Shown piece by piece: positions 43,109 to 45,039 of a stretch of 45,039 bases of DNA. The notes under the pieces were generated by a model. That model made no database searches, was not told the origin of the DNA, and was given only the letters and a program-made list of their open reading frames with translations. Position numbers and translations under genes: made by a program. The first letter of the stretch is position 1. Every line of letters begins with the position of its first letter. The stretch is from assembly GCA_023664665.1 (NCBI GenBank), contig JAMPEY010000025.1:1-45039 (forward strand), written 5' to 3'. The DNA is from Lachnoclostridium sp. (lineage in GTDB: Bacteria; Bacillota; Clostridia; Lachnospirales; Lachnospiraceae).

Positions 43109-44833
43109 CTATTCTATCTTAAATTTCTTTACCTCATTCTCCATCTGATTTGCCACTTCTTTATTTACTTCCGCCTTTGATTCAATGCTGTTGATGCTTT
43201 CGGACAAGTCCGCGATGGCTCCGGATACATTGCAGATTCCCTGTGCGCTCTCCTCCGCCGCAATATTGATTGCCTGCAGGGTCTCTTTGATGGTATCCAT
43301 ATTTTCCTCCATTTGTTCCGCTTCTTTGGCAAAATGGTCCATGCTCTTATAAATACTTTCTGCATCCTTATAATATTCTTCACTGGTGGCAAAAAGTCTG
43401 CGGTAACCTTCCATGGCGGTTTTTTCCATGAAATGCACCATTCTGTCCGCTTCCTGCGCCAATCCTTCCACCGAGGAAACCACGCCGTTGCTGACCTGTG
43501 CAATTTTCTCGGCCGCCGATGCGGAATCGGTTGCAAGCTTTCCAATCTCGGACGCCACCACGGCAAATCCCCGTCCCACTTCTCCTGCTCTGGCCGCTTC
43601 AATGCTGGCATTTAGCGCCAACAGATTCGTCTGCTCGGTGATTGCAATAATATTCTCGGTGAGGACATTGATTTCCGCCACAGTCTTGGAATCTTCGATT
43701 TTTTGATTGACGGAATCCGTAATCTCTTTTGTGAGAGCGGCGGCATTTTTCTGTTCGCTCTCTGCCGTCTCATGAATGCCCTGCGCTCTTTTTCTGATGG
43801 TTTCCGCAAATTCGCTGCCCTGCTCCGCCGTAGCCAGAATACTGTTGGTCCTGTTATAAGCATTTACAATGGACTCATTCACCTGATTTAAGGATGCCGA
43901 TGTCTCCTGCATGGCGGCGCTCATCTCTTCCATTGTGGAAGAAATATTGAAAATGTTCCCTCCCGTGCTGGAGATATTGTCCGCCACGGACTCACAGGAC
44001 TCGTTTAACTGTACCGAGTTGTCTGAAATATTTTTCATAATCCCACAGATATGCGCCAACAGCTCATTGACATTTTCCGCCATAAGCTCTGTTTCGTCCC
44101 CGGTGGTAATCTGTAGTTTCTGAGTCAAATCCCCCTCGCTGTGCACCAATTCATAAATCTTTTCATTGACTGTCCGCAGGCTTTTGGTGATGCTGCGGAT
44201 TACCAGCCATAAAAGAATCAAGGATATCACAATGCCGCTTCCGCCAATCTGAAGCATGCGCGCCTTAATTCCGTTCAGCCTTGCAGCCACATTGGAAGCA
44301 TCATAATCGCTTCCCAGAACAGCGACTACTTTCCCACTGCCGTCCGTAATCGGCAGATATGCCGTAATCAGCACTCCGTCATCCGTGTAATCCAGATAAT
44401 CCTGAACATATTCCTACCCTTCAAACACAGTTTTTAACTCTTCATAAGAGCTGGCGAATTCATCGCCAATATTCTGCCTGTCCTCGCGTTCATCCACATC
44501 AATGCCGTAATACACTTTCTGCCCGTCCGTGCTTAATGTGTACAAAAAGGCTACCCCGCAGGCTTCTTTTGCCTGTTTTAATGCCTGTAAATTTGTCACA
44601 TAAGCTTCCGTGTTTTCATCTCCCGCCTGCAGGGAAGCAATCGCCTCACCATCAATCCGACCCACGGCTATCCTCGCTGCCACTTCCGCCTGTTCCACAG
44701 CCATGCCGATCATATCCTCCTGCATGCGCAGATAAAAATTAGTCCCCATCAGCAATACAAGCGCTATGGTAACAATGCCTGTTACCAATAAAATCTTCGT
44801 TTGTATGCTTAATCTTCTCGTTTTCCTTTTCAT
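43109..44833 (-). pseudogene. Methyl-accepting chemotaxis protein interrupted by one in-frame TAG
   Basis: 574 codons from ATG 44833 to the stop at 43109, in a single frame. TM1 (about 10-30), an outer dCache-like sensor (about 35-180; FLYTLSTDGQKVYYGID), TM2, HAMP, and a full signalling domain ([35 protein letters not shown]). The reading frame is intact on both sides of a TAG at 44414-44416 (codon 140), in the sensor between TVFEG and [12 protein letters not shown]. No frameshift is present. This is a nonsense mutation, amber read-through, or a sequencing error. A separate product could start inside at a GTG at 44374, missing TM1 and part of the sensor. GGGGGC is 6 bases before the start. 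Confidence 0.85.
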
Positions 44834-44852
44834 TTATATGCCCCCGATTCTC

Positions 44853-44867
44853 ATGACAAGTTGTCAT
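44853..44867. promoter_or_regulatory. Perfect palindrome in the chemoreceptor promoter
   Basis: ATGACAA-G-TTGTCAT on plus, a 7-1-7 inverted repeat, just downstream of a possible TATGAT -10 box (minus strand, 44879-44874). It sits about where transcription would start, so a bound repressor would block initiation. Confidence 0.5.
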
Positions 44868-44931
44868 AAAACCATCATAACACACTTTTTTGTAATATTA
44901 AATATTTTTTTCTGAATATGGAAAGAAACAG

Positions 44932-44967
44932 AAAAAAAGTTCCACAGCAACGACTGTGAAACTTTTT
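44932..44967 (-). terminator. Terminator after the tRNA-Gln gene
   Basis: Stem CACAG/CTGTG extended by AGTT/AACT with one mismatch, loop CAACGA; on the minus strand T7 follows. Its stem resembles the terminator at 43041-43077. Confidence 0.75.
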
Positions 44968-44984
44968 ACAGGACAAGCCCTTTA

Positions 44985-45039
44985 TAGCAGGGCTACAAGG
45001 ATTCGAACCTTGAAATGACGGAGTCAGAGTCCGTTGCCT
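44985..45039 (-). tRNA. tRNA-Gln (anticodon CTG), 3' part only
   Basis: On the minus strand from the right edge: anticodon arm ACGGA-CTCTGAC-TCCGT with anticodon CTG, short variable loop, T-arm CAAGG-TTCGAAT-CCTTG, acceptor 3' strand TAGCCCT and discriminator G (44988), as usual for tRNA-Gln. CCA is not encoded (CTA follows). The D-arm and 5' acceptor strand are beyond the window. Confidence 0.9.

Noticed and set aside
43109..44833. Two separate chemoreceptor genes, one encoding only a sensor
   Set aside because: The two open parts are in the same frame, the protein sequence continues across the TAG, and no ribosome site sits before the second part, so it is one gene with a nonsense codon.
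44985..45039. tRNA as an attachment site for an island
   Set aside because: Only the 3' part is in the window, and I found no repeat of its end elsewhere in the window by eye.
1..45039. CRISPR array or IS element
   Set aside because: No regularly spaced repeats and no transposase or terminal inverted repeat pair was found.

Overview
The window looks like chromosomal DNA of a motile, Gram-positive, anaerobic Clostridia, most likely Lachnospiraceae. The reasons are strong AGGAGG-type ribosome binding sites, frequent TTG/GTG starts, AT-rich sigma-A promoters, an ftsE-ftsX-LytM peptidase-ctpA division cluster, a YjfB-type motility-associated protein, a chemoreceptor, and low-to-moderate G+C. The genus cannot be fixed from the sequence alone.

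Layout. (1) 1-2105, minus: a type I restriction-modification pair, hsdM followed by the start of hsdS, which runs off the left edge. (2) 2241-4048, plus: a sugar kinase of the KDG kinase type, a zinc-ribbon protein and a DUF2085 membrane protein. (3) 4023-15028, minus: a compact nine-gene cluster (Region A). In transcription order it holds an unknown 390-aa protein, an XRE-type protein with an internal repeat, an FHA protein, two Hanks-type Ser/Thr kinases with polytopic membrane tails, a GrpE-like protein, a lidless Hsp70-like protein, a small membrane protein, and a membrane protein with an SH3b tail. The N-terminus of the last one resembles a J-domain that has lost HPD. A clean internal promoter sits in front of the GrpE-like gene. 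(4) 15243-23272, minus: SulP transporter, truA, a YetA/PL26-like protein, a voltage-gated-type K+ channel, a 69-aa protein and a Na+:alanine symporter. (5) 23306-28761, minus: ctpA, LytM peptidase, ftsX, ftsE and a PucR/CdaR-like regulator. (6) 28973-34350: a DUF4846 lipoprotein on plus, then YjfB, CvfB, acyl-ACP thioesterase, a CPBP protease and a lipoprotein on minus. (7) 34458-42484, minus: an island of mostly unrecognised genes (Region B), from a consensus promoter in front of a WYL-domain regulator to a strong intrinsic terminator. It contains zinc ribbons, an EcsC-like protein, a TerB-like protein, a His-rich possible metalloprotein, a Gly/Ala-rich membrane or pore-like protein and several small proteins. 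A divergent XRE regulator flanks it. (8) 43109-45039, minus: a chemoreceptor gene interrupted by one in-frame TAG, then the 3' part of a tRNA-Gln(CTG).

How the genes may work together. Region A reads as one device: membrane-anchored kinases sense something and phosphorylate partners, the FHA protein reads phospho-threonine, and a dedicated GrpE/Hsp70/J-like chaperone set acts at the membrane. The roles are inferred from domains. I know of no named system with exactly this composition. Region B reads as a regulated accessory or stress/defence-like island; its function is open. The rest is mostly ordinary housekeeping. No CRISPR array, insertion sequence, integrase or rRNA was seen. No gene-free stretch exceeds about 300 bases; the longest, about 150-220 bases, are at 2106-2324, 15029-15242, 28762-28972, 42422-42595, 42905-43108 and 44834-44984.
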